From Bacillota bacterium (lineage in GTDB: Bacteria > Bacillota > Clostridia > Lachnospirales > Bianqueaceae), in the NCBI GenBank assembly GCA_017442535.1, contig JAFRZL010000052.1:1-33761 (forward strand): a stretch of 33,761 bases of DNA, written 5' to 3'. This document shows positions 22,372 through 31,818 of this stretch, piece after piece. The notes beneath the pieces are model-generated. The model saw nothing but the letters and a program-made list of their open reading frames with translations. It searched no databases and had not been told where the DNA came from. Numbering within the stretch: position 1 is the stretch's first letter; each line of letters opens with the position of its first letter. A program made the translations under genes and the position numbers.

Positions 22372-25300
22372 ATGCTTCAGATCAAAGATATTCATAAGCA
22401 GTACAAGACCGGCGGACTGGTCCAGAAAGCCCTGGACGGCGTCAGTCTGAATCTGCGGGATAACGAGTTTGTGGCGATACTGGGGCCGAGCGGCTCCGGC
22501 AAAACCACGCTCTTAAATATCATCGGAGGGCTGGACCGCTATGACAGCGGCGATCTGGTGATCAACGGGACTTCAACCAAGCAGTACAAGGACCGGGACT
22601 GGGATGCGTACCGCAACCATACCATCGGTTTTGTGTTCCAGAGCTATAATCTGATTCCGCACCAGACGGTGCTTTCCAATGTGGAGCTGGCGCTCACGAT
22701 CGGCGGCATTTCCAAGGGGGAGAGGCGGCGCAAGGCGCAGGAGGCGCTCAGACAGGTCGGGCTGGGGGATCAGATGCACAAGAGGCCCAGCCAGATGTCC
22801 GGCGGACAGATGCAGCGGGTGGCGATTGCGCGTGCGCTGGTGAATGACCCGGATATTCTGCTCGCGGATGAGCCGACGGGCGCGCTTGACAGTGAAACCA
22901 GCGTGCAGGTCATGGAGCTGCTCAAGGAAGTTGCCAAAGACCGTCTGGTCGTCATGGTCACGCATAATCCGGAACTGGCGGAACGTTACGCGACGCGGAC
23001 GGTGCGTCTGCGGGACGGGAAGATCACGTCTGACAGTGATCCGTACCTGCCGGCTGATGTGGAGGAGGCCGTGCACCGCAAGATGGGCCGGGCCTCGATG
23101 TCGTTCCTGACGGCGCTGGCGCTCAGTTTTAATAACCTGAGGACAAAATTTACCAGGACGATCCTGGTGGCTTTTGCGGGTTCGATCGGCATCATCGGTA
23201 TCGCGTGCATTCTGTCATTGTCCAACGGGGTGAACCTGTATATTCAATCCATAGAAGAAGAGACGCTCTCGGAGTATCCGATGCAGATCACGAGTGCCAG
23301 TTTTAATTTTCTGGCGATGATGGAATCGGCACAGGAGAACGCGTCGTATGAACGCAGCGAGGGGACGGATGTCCTCGAGAGGAGGATGGCGACCAACCTG
23401 TTTTCACGCATGAGCGCGAACGACCTCGCGGCGCTCCGGAGAGCGATCGAAGCGGATAAAGAGCAGATCATGCGCTACGCGAACGCGATAGAATACCGCT
23501 ACCAGGTGGTTCCGCTGATCTACCGCCGGGAGGGGAACTCGATCCGGCAGGTCAATCCGGATCTGACTTTCCAGGCGCTCGGCTTTGGCAATTCGACGTC
23601 GATTTTTTCGACCGCGATGGCGACCGATATCTTTAACGTGCTGCCGGAAGACGAAAATATGTATGTCAATCAGTATGACGTCAAGGCGGGGCACTGGCCG
23701 CAGAACTCAAACGAGTGCGTTCTGATCGTTTCGGGTTCCGGGCGGATCAGTGATTTGGTACTCTATACGCTTGGCCTGAAAGATGCGGCCGAGCTGGATG
23801 AACTGGTCAAAAATTTCGCAGCTGGGCAGAATACTGAGGTCAGCAATACGCCGCTCGGCGAATATAAATTCGAAGACTTCCTGGGGATCGAGTTCAAGCG
23901 GATCCGCCAGTCCGACTGCTACCTGTATGACTCGGAGTATCATGTCTGGACGGATAAATCCGACGATCCCGCTTACATGAAGAAACTCGTGCTTAACGGT
24001 GAGACGCTGACGATCGTTGGCGTTGTGATGCCCCGGGAGGATGCCTCCGCGGCGATGCTTTTATCCGGGATCGGTTATCCGGCATCGCTGGTACGGGATA
24101 TCATTCAGGAGACTGCCGACAGTGAAATTATCCGGCAGCAGCTGGATGATCCGACCGTCAATGTATTTACGCAGAAGCCCTTCGGGGATGAGTCGGAGAG
24201 ACAGGGGCTGAATATGGAGACCCTGTTTAAGGTGGACGAAGAGGCGCTTGCCAAGGCATTTTCCTTTGATACGGATCAGCTGGACGTGGATACGTCCGAC
24301 TTCCTGGATCCGGATGATCTCGACATGAGCGATCTGGTGGATACGTCCGGGATCAGCGCCGCGATGCCGTCGATCTCCGCACAGGAGCTGTCCAATCTGC
24401 TTAACGGCATTAAGGTGGAGGTTTCCACAGAGAATCTGGGCAAGCTCTTCCAGCAGGTCATGGAGGGGTACATGGATTACGCGGCCAAGGATCCTTCCAC
24501 GGATTATTCCAAATTGGGCGAATCGGTGCAGACCTATCTGCAGACGGACGAGGCGAGGGCGCTCCTGCGTAAAGACCTGGAGCAGCTGGTGCGGGAGAGC
24601 AATCTGGAGCAGCTGACCGAGCCGCTTATCCGCGACATGGTGCAGCACATTCTGGAAGGCTATCAGGCTTATGCCGAAGCGAACGGGATCTCTCCTGAGG
24701 AGTTCGGCACAGAGCTGCAGACCTATCTGGATACACCCGAGGGACGTGCGCTGATGCAGCAGGAGATCGACCACCTGACTGAGGAGCTTTCCAAGGTGGA
24801 TATCACGGATGAACAGATCAGGGCGGTGCTGCAGAACCTTTCCGACGGATACGACCGGTATGCGGCGGAGAACGGCCTGCCCGAGCCGTCCAAGATTTCG
24901 GAATCTTTTCGCGAGTATCTGCAGACGGACGAGGGCAGGAAACTCATCCAGGACGGGCTGGAAGATGTGGTCAACCTGGATGAGATCGAGAAGCAAATGG
25001 CTTCCGGGATGAATACAATGTTCTACAGGTACGGGAAAACGATCGCGAGCACGATTTCCTCCATGATGACTTCCATGACGGAGCGGCTTGCCGAGACCGT
25101 GCAGGGAGCGTTTGGCTCCGCGATGGAGTCCATCATCTCGCAGATGGATAAGGCCTTCCAATTCGATGCCGACAGCTTTGCCGACGCTATCAGTCTGACG
25201 ATGAATGAGAAGGATCTGCAGGAGCTGCTGACTTCGCTGACGTCTTCGCAGATCACGACCTACGAGAACAACCTCAAGAAGCTCGGCTACGGTGATCTGG

Positions 25301-25881
25301 AAGTCCCCTACGAAATCGACATCTATCCGCGCAATTTCGAGAGCAAGAACGAGCTGAAAGCCTGGCTGGATGCCTATAACGCGCGGATGGAGGCGGAGGA
25401 CCAGAAAGAAAAAGTCATCCGCTACACGGATGCGGTCGGGACGCTGATGTCCTCCGTGACCGAGATCGTCAATGCCATCAGCATTGTGCTGATCGTCTTT
25501 GTCGCGATTTCACTGGTCGTTTCCTCGATCATGATCGGCGTCATCACTTATATCAGTGTACTGGAGCGCCGCAAGGAGATCGGTATTCTCCGCGCGATCG
25601 GTGCTTCCAAACATAATATCTCCAACGTATTTAACGCGGAGACCTTTATCATCGGGCTGCTTGCGGGTCTGATCGGCGTCGGTGTAACGTTGCTGATTCT
25701 GATCCCCGGCAACCAGCTGCTGCAGTCCCTGACGGGGCGTGCGGATATTTATGCCTTCCTGCCCGTCGATTCGGCCGCGATCCTGGTCGTGCTCAGCATC
25801 ATACTGACCCTGATCGGCGGACTGATTCCTTCGCGCAAGGCGGCCAAGAGCGATCCGGTGGCGGCGCTCAGAACAGAATAA
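22372..25881 (+). CDS. Fused ABC transporter ATPase-permease, MacB/FtsX type
   Basis: Encodes 1169 residues from ATG 22372 after an AGGAGAG ribosome site. Residues 1-225 are the ATPase: Walker [11 protein letters not shown] (38-47), signature MSGGQMQR (142-149), Walker [14 protein letters not shown] (161-173). One membrane helix follows near 264-286 ([17 protein letters not shown]), then a very large extracytoplasmic domain (about 290-1030), and three further helices in an FtsX-type permease end (from about 1035) with [16 protein letters not shown]. This layout matches MacB-like mechanotransmission transporters, which act on periplasmic or surface substrates (peptides, antibiotics, lipoproteins) and do not pump through the membrane. 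The outer domain contains three internal repeats. A dehydrogenase gene follows after 15 bases. The substrate is not evident; no two-component system is adjacent. Confidence 0.92.
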   Translation: MLQIKDIHKQYKTGGLVQKALDGVSLNLRDNEFVAILGPSGSGKTTLLNIIGGLDRYDSGDLVINGTSTKQYKDRDWDAYRNHTIGFVFQSYNLIPHQTVLSNVELALTIGGISKGERRRKAQEALRQVGLGDQMHKRPSQMSGGQMQRVAIARALVNDPDILLADEPTGALDSETSVQVMELLKEVAKDRLVVMVTHNPELAERYATRTVRLRDGKITSDSDPYLPADVEEAVHRKMGRASMSFLTALALSFNNLRTKFTRTILVAFAGSIGIIGIACILSLSNGVNLYIQSIEEETLSEYPMQITSASFNFLAMMESAQENASYERSEGTDVLERRMATNLFSRMSANDLAALRRAIEADKEQIMRYANAIEYRYQVVPLIYRREGNSIRQVNPDLTFQALGFGNSTSIFSTAMATDIFNVLPEDENMYVNQYDVKAGHWPQNSNECVLIVSGSGRISDLVLYTLGLKDAAELDELVKNFAAGQNTEVSNTPLGEYKFEDFLGIEFKRIRQSDCYLYDSEYHVWTDKSDDPAYMKKLVLNGETLTIVGVVMPREDASAAMLLSGIGYPASLVRDIIQETADSEIIRQQLDDPTVNVFTQKPFGDESERQGLNMETLFKVDEEALAKAFSFDTDQLDVDTSDFLDPDDLDMSDLVDTSGISAAMPSISAQELSNLLNGIKVEVSTENLGKLFQQVMEGYMDYAAKDPSTDYSKLGESVQTYLQTDEARALLRKDLEQLVRESNLEQLTEPLIRDMVQHILEGYQAYAEANGISPEEFGTELQTYLDTPEGRALMQQEIDHLTEELSKVDITDEQIRAVLQNLSDGYDRYAAENGLPEPSKISESFREYLQTDEGRKLIQDGLEDVVNLDEIEKQMASGMNTMFYRYGKTIASTISSMMTSMTERLAETVQGAFGSAMESIISQMDKAFQFDADSFADAISLTMNEKDLQELLTSLTSSQITTYENNLKKLGYGDLEVPYEIDIYPRNFESKNELKAWLDAYNARMEAEDQKEKVIRYTDAVGTLMSSVTEIVNAISIVLIVFVAISLVVSSIMIGVITYISVLERRKEIGILRAIGASKHNISNVFNAETFIIGLLAGLIGVGVTLLILIPGNQLLQSLTGRADIYAFLPVDSAAILVVLSIILTLIGGLIPSRKAAKSDPVAALRTE
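24437..25010 (+). repeat. Three internal repeats in the ABC transporter outer domain
   Basis: Three protein units of about 60 residues share a pattern of GY-x-x-YA, a short linker, then [14 protein letters not shown]. The anchor motifs EGYMDYA, EGYQAYA and DGYDRYA are paired with [18 protein letters not shown] and EYLQTDEGR. The DNA copies, for example TATCTGCAGACGGACGAGG near 24535 and 24916, are partly conserved. Confidence 0.8.
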
Positions 25882-25896
25882 CAGAGGTGTTGAGTT

Positions 25897-26739
25897 ATGA
25901 AGAAAATGACAGCGGACAGAAGCCCGTACGGGAAGAATGTTTTTGTGACGGGTGCGTCGAGCGGCATCGGCAAAGCTTGCGCCGAGGCTTTCGCGGCGGC
26001 GGGCTTTCATGTGGTCGGTGTATCGCGGCATATCGAAGAGGATGAACGCCTCTTTGAGGGCGGCGGATCTCTGCGGACCATGCCGATGGATGTGACGGAT
26101 GCCGAGGCGGTGCATCGGGTCGTATCCGGGATGGAACAGGTCGATATCGCCGTGCTCTGTGCCGGAATGGGTGTGGCCGGGCCTGCGGAGGAGCTTCCCA
26201 TGGATCTGGCCCGGCTGCAGATGGAGGTCAATTATTTCGGCGTGCTGCAGGTGGCCTCCGAGATCCTGCCGCGCATGCGCGAGCAGGGGAAGGGCCTCTT
26301 CATGGTCATGAGCTCCATCGCAGGCAAAGTCCCGATCCCGATGCAGTGTCATTATTCTTCCAGCAAATACGCACTGGAGGCCTATGTCGAGGCCGTCAGG
26401 ATGGAGATGAAGCCCTTTGGCGTGCGCGCGGTGCTGCTGGAACCGGGGGATACCAAAACGGGCTTTACTGCGAGCCGTCAGAGCAATGTTCGCGAGGATT
26501 CTCCCTATGCCGGGATCTGCCGCACCAGCGTCGCCCGCATGGAAAAGGACGAGCAGAACGGCCGTCCGCCTGAATCCGCCTCCGACGTGGCACTGCGCAT
26601 GAGTATGCGCCGCAATCCACCCGTCAGAGTCGCGATCGGCTTTGAATACAAGCTCCTGATGTTTATCCTGCGTCTGGTCCCCGACCGGATGAAATCATGG
26701 ATCCTCGGGCTGATGTACCTGCCCGGATGGAAAGGCTAG
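25897..26739 (+). CDS. Short-chain dehydrogenase/reductase (classical SDR)
   Basis: Encodes 280 residues from ATG 25897, 15 bases after the transporter stop, with AGAGGTG upstream. The Rossmann nucleotide motif TGASSGIG (18-25) and the catalytic set Ser139/140, Tyr153 and Lys157 (HYSSSKYALE) are intact. The usual NNAG motif reads CAGMG. The C-terminal part (FEYKLLMFILRLVPDRMKSWILGLMYLPG) is hydrophobic and amphipathic, a feature of SDRs that act on lipids or at the membrane. The substrate cannot be read from the sequence; a lipid or sterol-like alcohol/ketone is a guess. It is cotranscribed with the transporter and has no terminator before the next promoter. Confidence 0.9.
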   Translation: MKKMTADRSPYGKNVFVTGASSGIGKACAEAFAAAGFHVVGVSRHIEEDERLFEGGGSLRTMPMDVTDAEAVHRVVSGMEQVDIAVLCAGMGVAGPAEELPMDLARLQMEVNYFGVLQVASEILPRMREQGKGLFMVMSSIAGKVPIPMQCHYSSSKYALEAYVEAVRMEMKPFGVRAVLLEPGDTKTGFTASRQSNVREDSPYAGICRTSVARMEKDEQNGRPPESASDVALRMSMRRNPPVRVAIGFEYKLLMFILRLVPDRMKSWILGLMYLPGWKG

Positions 26740-26756
26740 AATTACGCCGCAGGGAC

Positions 26757-26785
26757 TTGTATATTGATCGTATTTTTGGTATGAT
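26757..26785 (+). promoter_or_regulatory. Promoter of the tldD operon
   Basis: TTGTAT at 26757-26762 and TATGAT at 26780-26785, 17 bp apart, 29 bases upstream of the tldD start. Confidence 0.75.
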
Positions 26786-26814
26786 AGGATTGATCTGATG
26801 GGAGGAGAGATAGT

Positions 26815-28251
26815 ATGAAAGCACCGTTTTCCCCTTATCTTGCGGGGATCGCGCCCTGCATGAAGCAGCTGGTGAACGACCTTGGCCGGGATTATGACTA
26901 TGTCAGCGTATTGTCCACGGATTCGGTCGGCTTTACCGTAGTGATCTCACAGCATAATAAGGCGGTTTCCAATTCCAATATGACGACGGAGAGGGGCAAT
27001 GTGGTCCGCGTCCGCCGCAACGGCCTCTACAGTGAATATGCTTTCAATCAGGTGCAGCCGGATCAGGCGGACCGGATGGCGGATCAGATCCGCAGAGCAT
27101 TGGAGGCGCAGATGGCTTTGCTGGAGCAGACCGGGTCCGGGGTCTACAGCACGGGTCCGGTGCAGGATGATCCGATCACGCTTTTTGTAGAAAAGGAAAC
27201 GGGGACCCTGCCCGAAAAAGCGGATATTCAGGGCCTGATCGATCTGCTGACACGCGTTTCCGACCAGGGTATGCAGGCGGATCCGGGCATGCTGGAGTGC
27301 TCGGTCAATGCACGCTCCACACATATTTCCAAGATGTTTCTGACGGCGAACCGCGACATGCGGCAGAGCTATGTGTATTCGGAGGCTTCGATCATGAACG
27401 CTGCGGCGAATCAGGACGGCGAAAACCGCATGGTTTATGAGGGGATTTCCGCCTGCGCCGGCCCCGAGATCTTTGAAGGCCTGCTGGATAAAGGGCTGGA
27501 GATCAATGAAAAAACACGCAAGGTGATGGAAGCAGGCCATGTAGTTCCCGGCGAATACGATATCATTACCGATCCGGGCATCAGCGGCCTGATCGCGCAC
27601 GAGGCCTTCGGGCACGGCGTCGAGATGGATATGTTTGTGAAGAACCGTGCCCTTGGCAAAGACTATATCGGGAAGCGTGTAGGCTCCGATCTGGTGACCA
27701 TGCATGAGGGAGCGCTCTGCGCGGACAGTGTCACGGCCTTTGCTTTTGATGACGAGGGGACGCTCGCGGGCGACGTGACCGAGATCGACCACGGGATCCT
27801 GAAGACCGGTATCTGCGATGCGCTAAGCGCCGTCCGTCTGGGGATCCGGCCGACAGGCAACGGCAAGCGCGAGAATTTTGCACATAAAGCGTATACCCGC
27901 ATGACCAATACGGTCTTTGATTCCGGCGAGGACTCACTGGAGGATATGATCGCTTCGATCGATTACGGATACCTCCTCGAGGGGACGGAGAGCGGAATGG
28001 AAGATCCGAAGCACTGGGGCATCCAGTGCATTATGGCGCGCGGGTACGAGATCGAGCATGGCAAACTGACGGGTAAAGTGGTTGCCCCTGTCATCATGAC
28101 GGGCTATGTGCCCGACCTGTTGGGATCGATCTCCATGGCGAGCCGTGACCGCCGCGTCGACGGCAACGGCGCCTGCGGCAAAGGCTATAAGGAGTGGGTC
28201 AAAGTGGCTGACGGAGGCCCCTACCTCAAGATGAAAGCGAGGCTTGGGTAA
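26815..28251 (+). CDS. tldD: TldD-family metalloprotease subunit
   Basis: Encodes 478 residues from ATG 26815 with GGGAGGAG upstream. TldD is the active subunit of the TldD/TldE heterodimeric protease, which trims unfolded peptides and in some bacteria matures ribosomally made peptides. The zinc motif HEAFGH is present at 262-267 (His262, Glu263, His266), and the third ligand is Cys454 in GNGACGKG; this spacing agrees with the E. coli protein. The N-terminal half has the TldD/PmbA substrate-binding pattern and the C-terminal half the beta-barrel. Cytoplasmic. Its stop overlaps the start of the tldE-like gene (TAATG), so the two are translated together as expected for partners. No precursor-peptide gene is seen nearby. 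Confidence 0.95.
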   Translation: MKAPFSPYLAGIAPCMKQLVNDLGRDYDYVSVLSTDSVGFTVVISQHNKAVSNSNMTTERGNVVRVRRNGLYSEYAFNQVQPDQADRMADQIRRALEAQMALLEQTGSGVYSTGPVQDDPITLFVEKETGTLPEKADIQGLIDLLTRVSDQGMQADPGMLECSVNARSTHISKMFLTANRDMRQSYVYSEASIMNAAANQDGENRMVYEGISACAGPEIFEGLLDKGLEINEKTRKVMEAGHVVPGEYDIITDPGISGLIAHEAFGHGVEMDMFVKNRALGKDYIGKRVGSDLVTMHEGALCADSVTAFAFDDEGTLAGDVTEIDHGILKTGICDALSAVRLGIRPTGNGKRENFAHKAYTRMTNTVFDSGEDSLEDMIASIDYGYLLEGTESGMEDPKHWGIQCIMARGYEIEHGKLTGKVVAPVIMTGYVPDLLGSISMASRDRRVDGNGACGKGYKEWVKVADGGPYLKMKARLG

Positions 28252-29561
28252 TGGACAGACAAGCATATCTGGATCAGATCGAATCGATGATCCGCGGCCT
28301 GGATCAGGACGGATACGAAATTACCGACGAGCATACCAGGGGCTGGGAATTCTACTTTATTCGCCACGAGCTGGATCAAAACCGTGTCAAAGATGTGGAC
28401 CGGCTGGAGATCACACTGTATAAAAAGTCGGAGGATGGGCAGTTCCTGGGGAGCGCCACAGGTGAGATCCCCGAGGGGCTCGGCAGGGACGAGATACTGA
28501 AGGCGCTGCAGGATCTGCTTTTCCAGGCAACGCTTGTGCGGAACCCTGTATATTCGCTGAATCAGCCGGATTCGTGTGCACCTGCTCCACAGGAAAGCGA
28601 GCCGATCGATCTGGCAGAGATCGCCGGAAGCTATATCCGCGCCATGAAACAGGTCCCCGAGACCGCGGCCGAGGACATCAATTCTTACGAAATCTTTGTC
28701 AATGAACTGACCACGACGTTCCGCAATTCCGAAGGCATCCGGATCCGCAGCCGCAGACCTTCCTCCATGATCGAGGTCGTTGCCAACGCAAGGCGAGATG
28801 GACACGAGATCGAACTGTACCGCAATTATAAATCCGGGACCTGTGACAGCGATAAACTGGTGCGGGATCTGACCGAGACACTCCGCTGCGGCAGGGACAA
28901 ACTGGAGGCGGGTCCGACCCCCAAACTCGGCACGGCGACAGTGATCCTGTCCACCGAGGCAGCCGTTTCACTCTATGAGTATTTCCTGTATCAGATGCAC
29001 GCGATGCTGAAGCTGCGCGGGCTTTCCACATGGGAGCTCGACCGGCCGATCGCTGAGGATGTCATCGGAGACAGAATCACGATCCGCGCGGTGACCGAAT
29101 TGCCTAATTCCTCCGAAAACAGGCTTTTCGATGAAGAGGGCGCGCGTATCACGGACAAATATCTGCTGACCGGCAATATTCCCCGGAGTTTCTGGGGTCC
29201 CCGGCAGTTCAGCCAATATCTGGGCCTGGAAGAAAGCTTTATCGTCCATAATTTTGTGGTGAGCGGCGGGAGCCGCAGCGCGGCAGACCTCCGCAAAGGC
29301 GATTATCTGGAGCTTCTGGAGTTCTCGGATTTCCAGGCGGACCCGATGACGGGTGATATCGCCGGTGAAATCCGCCTGGGCTACTGGCACCATGACGGAA
29401 AGGTCGATGTGGTATCGGGGGGCTCCGTTTCGGGGTCTCTTAAGGATTATCTCAAAGAGATGTATATCTCTGAAGAGACGGTGCAGTATAATTCCGCGGT
29501 GATTCCCGCGGTGACCCGTCTGCAGAATGTCACTATTACCGGAGTCAAGGACCCGGACTAA
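28251..29561 (+). CDS. tldE: TldE/PmbA-like partner subunit
   Basis: Encodes 436 residues starting inside the tldD stop codon. The fold and order follow TldE/PmbA (NSYEIFVNELTTTFRNSEGIRIR in the middle, SLYEYFLYQMHAMLK, FVVSGGSRSAADLRKGDYLELLEFSDFQADPMTGDIAGEIRLGYW near the end). No HExxxH motif is present, as in all TldE proteins, which are the non-catalytic half of the heterodimer. It is rather diverged from the E. coli type, and its N-terminal 110 residues are unusual: acidic, with KKSEDGQFLGSA and a linker rich in Pro/Glu. The context (overlap with tldD) makes the assignment solid. Confidence 0.88.
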   Translation: MDRQAYLDQIESMIRGLDQDGYEITDEHTRGWEFYFIRHELDQNRVKDVDRLEITLYKKSEDGQFLGSATGEIPEGLGRDEILKALQDLLFQATLVRNPVYSLNQPDSCAPAPQESEPIDLAEIAGSYIRAMKQVPETAAEDINSYEIFVNELTTTFRNSEGIRIRSRRPSSMIEVVANARRDGHEIELYRNYKSGTCDSDKLVRDLTETLRCGRDKLEAGPTPKLGTATVILSTEAAVSLYEYFLYQMHAMLKLRGLSTWELDRPIAEDVIGDRITIRAVTELPNSSENRLFDEEGARITDKYLLTGNIPRSFWGPRQFSQYLGLEESFIVHNFVVSGGSRSAADLRKGDYLELLEFSDFQADPMTGDIAGEIRLGYWHHDGKVDVVSGGSVSGSLKDYLKEMYISEETVQYNSAVIPAVTRLQNVTITGVKDPD

Positions 29562-29582
29562 TCAATTATAGGAGGTATTCAA

Positions 29583-29963
29583 ATGGATCAGTATGAAGAA
29601 GAAAAGGGGACCTTTCTGGACACGCTGAAAGAGGTCTTCACGGTCATTACCGGCATGATCAAAAAGGGCATGAAGGTCTATCTGGATGTTACCCGCGATG
29701 ACAAGATCTTCATCAGCATTCCGCTCACCATCCTGGCGGTGATTACGGTTTTTGCCTTCTGGCTGGTGCTGATCGTGCTGGTTGCCGGCCTGTTCCTGGG
29801 CTTGAGGTACCGCCTGCGCAGCGAGAATGCGGACCGTGACGACAAGGTCAACCGCGTACTTGACAAGGCTGCGGACAAAGCCCGCGAGGCCAAGGAAGGC
29901 ATCAAGAATTACATGGATGAAAAGGCGGACGATGTTCCGGACGAAGATTCCACCCAAGAATAA
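29583..29963 (+). CDS. Small membrane protein, DUF4342-like
   Basis: Encodes 126 residues from ATG 29583, after TAGGAGGT. A short acidic N-terminus precedes GMIKKGMKVYLDVTRDDKIFISIPL, then one long hydrophobic segment (about 51-77, ILAVITVFAFWLVLIVLVAGLFLGL) likely to be one or two membrane passes. A charged helical tail (80-126) with coiled-coil character, rich in Lys, Asp and Glu, ends in EDSTQE. The pattern 'lysine-rich strand, IP, hydrophobic hairpin' is that of DUF4342-type membrane proteins of unknown role. It lies 21 bases after tldE and 4 bases before the next gene, so the operon is continuous. Confidence 0.75.
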   Translation: MDQYEEEKGTFLDTLKEVFTVITGMIKKGMKVYLDVTRDDKIFISIPLTILAVITVFAFWLVLIVLVAGLFLGLRYRLRSENADRDDKVNRVLDKAADKAREAKEGIKNYMDEKADDVPDEDSTQE

Positions 29964-29967
29964 TTCG

Positions 29968-30930
29968 ATGCCGAGATATCTGACAGTCGTTATCCCGTAT
30001 CTGCGGGAAGACCAGCGCGGCCCCCTTCTGGAGGCCGCGCGGCGTAATGGCTTTGAAGTCAGTTTTTTCCTGAGCAATGCCGAGGCGCTGCCGCATCTGG
30101 CCGAAGCCGAAGTGATTCTGGGCTCGGGCACGGAACTGATCCGTCATGCCCCTAAGCTCCGGTGGTTCTGCAGTATGACAGCCGGGGTGGAGCATTATCT
30201 GCGCGCGGATGTGGTGCCCGCGGACGTGCTCTTCACGAATTCCGCCGGTGCTTTTGGTGTGTCCATCGCGGAGCATGTCATGATGGTTACGCTGGAGCTG
30301 CTCAGGAATCAGGAAGGTTACCGGAGGATCATGCAGGAGAGGCAATGGGTCCGGAATCTTCCTTTCCGTTCGATTAAGGGAAGCAGGATCCTGATCCTGG
30401 GTACCGGTGATATCGGGATCGAGGCCGCGCGGAGGTTCAGGGGCTTTGAACCGGCACTGATCCGCGGTATCAACCGTTCGGGCAGGTGCGAAGAGGATTG
30501 CTTCGACCGGATCGGGACGAGGGAGGACCTGGAGGATTGGCTCCCGCAGACGGATATCCTGGTGATGAGTCTTCCGGGAACGCCCTATACGCGGCATTAT
30601 CTGGATGCCGGGCTGATCGGACTGCTGCCGCCTCAGGCCATTGTGATCAATGTCGGACGGGGCATGACGATCGATCAGGAGGCCCTGGTTCAGGCTCTGC
30701 AGGAAGGAAGGATCGCGGGCGCGGCGCTGGATGTCTTTGAACAGGAGCCCGTGCCGCAGGACAGCCCTCTGTGGGAGATGCCGGGCCTGATCATGACGCC
30801 CCATATCTCGGGCAATATGGCACTCCCCTATACGGTGAAACGCTGCGTGGAACTATTTGTGGAAGATCTGGACCGGTACTGCCAGGGGCAGCCGCTCCTG
30901 CGTACGGTGGACAGAAAGGCAGGTTATTAA
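29968..30930 (+). CDS. D-2-hydroxyacid dehydrogenase (NAD-binding)
   Basis: Encodes 321 residues from ATG 29968, 4 bases after the previous stop. The open frame extends upstream to 29827, but that part is Arg-rich and overlaps another gene out of frame. The Rossmann motif GTGDIGIEAARRF, the catalytic Arg231 (NVGRGMTIDQEAL), the Glu in DVFEQEP and His279 (MTPHISGN) are present. The lid helix start GAFGVSIAEHVMMVTLELLRN is typical. It reduces 2-keto acids, or oxidises D-2-hydroxy acids, with NAD(P). The sequence is most like the phosphoglycerate/glyoxylate-like subgroup, but the substrate cannot be assigned. There is no clear ribosome site, so translation probably depends on coupling with the gene before. 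Confidence 0.88.
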   Translation: MPRYLTVVIPYLREDQRGPLLEAARRNGFEVSFFLSNAEALPHLAEAEVILGSGTELIRHAPKLRWFCSMTAGVEHYLRADVVPADVLFTNSAGAFGVSIAEHVMMVTLELLRNQEGYRRIMQERQWVRNLPFRSIKGSRILILGTGDIGIEAARRFRGFEPALIRGINRSGRCEEDCFDRIGTREDLEDWLPQTDILVMSLPGTPYTRHYLDAGLIGLLPPQAIVINVGRGMTIDQEALVQALQEGRIAGAALDVFEQEPVPQDSPLWEMPGLIMTPHISGNMALPYTVKRCVELFVEDLDRYCQGQPLLRTVDRKAGY

Positions 30931-30931
30931 T

Positions 30932-31765
30932 ATGATTCAGGATATCGCGCCGCGGCATCTGGATAACCAATACAGACCGGGGCAGAAGGTCGGACCGGAC
31001 AGCTGGATCCTGTATTTCGAAGGGAATAAGCTCGCTGTCGGAGGGACGGACGGGCAGATCCTTTTCCCGCGGTGGAAGGATCTTGTGACGGAGGAGGAGC
31101 CAGTCTACCTCTTCTCAGTGGATCAGGAGGATTTCTTTCTGCTGCGGCAGAAGACGGAGATCCCCGGGGAGTTCGTCATGGAGACGCTCCGCGGTCTCCG
31201 CAGCAACAGCCGTGGCCCAAGGTATATGATTTTCGCGGCAAATACGGGGATTCAGCTTGCGCACTGGTACCAGGACAACCGTTTCTGCGGACGGTGCGGC
31301 ACTCTGACAGAGCTTGCCACGGATGAGCGTGCGATCATCTGTCCGCAGTGCGGGCGGAGGATCTATCCGAGGATCGTGCCCGCGGTCATCGTCGGCGTGA
31401 CGAATGGCTCCAAACTGCTGATCACCCGCTATGCGAACAGGCCCTTTGTCCATAACGCGCTGGTGGCCGGTTTTACCGAGATCGGAGAGACGCTGGAGCA
31501 GACCGTCGCCCGCGAAGTCAGGGAAGAAGTGGGGCTTAGCGTAAAAAACATCCGCTACTACAAATCCCAGCCCTGGGGCATGGTGGATGACCTGCTGGCA
31601 GGCTTTTACTGCGATGTTGACGGTGATCCGGCTGTGCATCTGGACGATGGCGAGCTCGCAAGCGCTATCTGGACCGAGAGCGGCGAGATCATCGGTCAGC
31701 CCGATGATTTCAGCCTGACCAATGAAATGATGATACATTTCCGCGAGACCGGCGGAAAGGTCTGA
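30932..31765 (+). CDS. nudC: NAD+ diphosphatase / RNA-decapping Nudix enzyme NudC
   Basis: Encodes 277 residues from ATG 30932, one base after the previous stop; the longer frame from 30857 lies within the upstream gene. It has an N-terminal domain, a four-Cys zinc ribbon (C119, C122, C137, C140) and a Nudix box at 180-202 (GFTEIGETLEQTVAREVREEVGL) with the RE-x-x-EE metal-binding set. The family hallmark SQPW is present at 212-215, but is followed by GMVDDL where PFPxS is usual. NudC hydrolyses NADH/NAD to NMNH/NMN and AMP and removes NAD caps from RNA. Cytoplasmic. It is part of the tldD operon. Confidence 0.93.
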   Translation: MIQDIAPRHLDNQYRPGQKVGPDSWILYFEGNKLAVGGTDGQILFPRWKDLVTEEEPVYLFSVDQEDFFLLRQKTEIPGEFVMETLRGLRSNSRGPRYMIFAANTGIQLAHWYQDNRFCGRCGTLTELATDERAIICPQCGRRIYPRIVPAVIVGVTNGSKLLITRYANRPFVHNALVAGFTEIGETLEQTVAREVREEVGLSVKNIRYYKSQPWGMVDDLLAGFYCDVDGDPAVHLDDGELASAIWTESGEIIGQPDDFSLTNEMMIHFRETGGKV

Positions 31766-31818
31766 CGGACAGGCCGCGGCTGACCGGGCGGAATAAATGA
31801 CCGTTGGAGGGGTGCGAG

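Noticed and set aside
24061..25161. A 366-residue minus-strand frame opposite the ABC transporter repeats
   Set aside because: Its length follows from the biased third codon positions of the sense gene. Composition rich in His, Leu and Arg is typical of antisense frames.
26815..29561. TldD/TldE as part of a modified-peptide (RiPP) cluster
   Set aside because: No small precursor peptide, modifying enzyme or dedicated exporter lies in the operon; housekeeping peptide turnover is just as likely.
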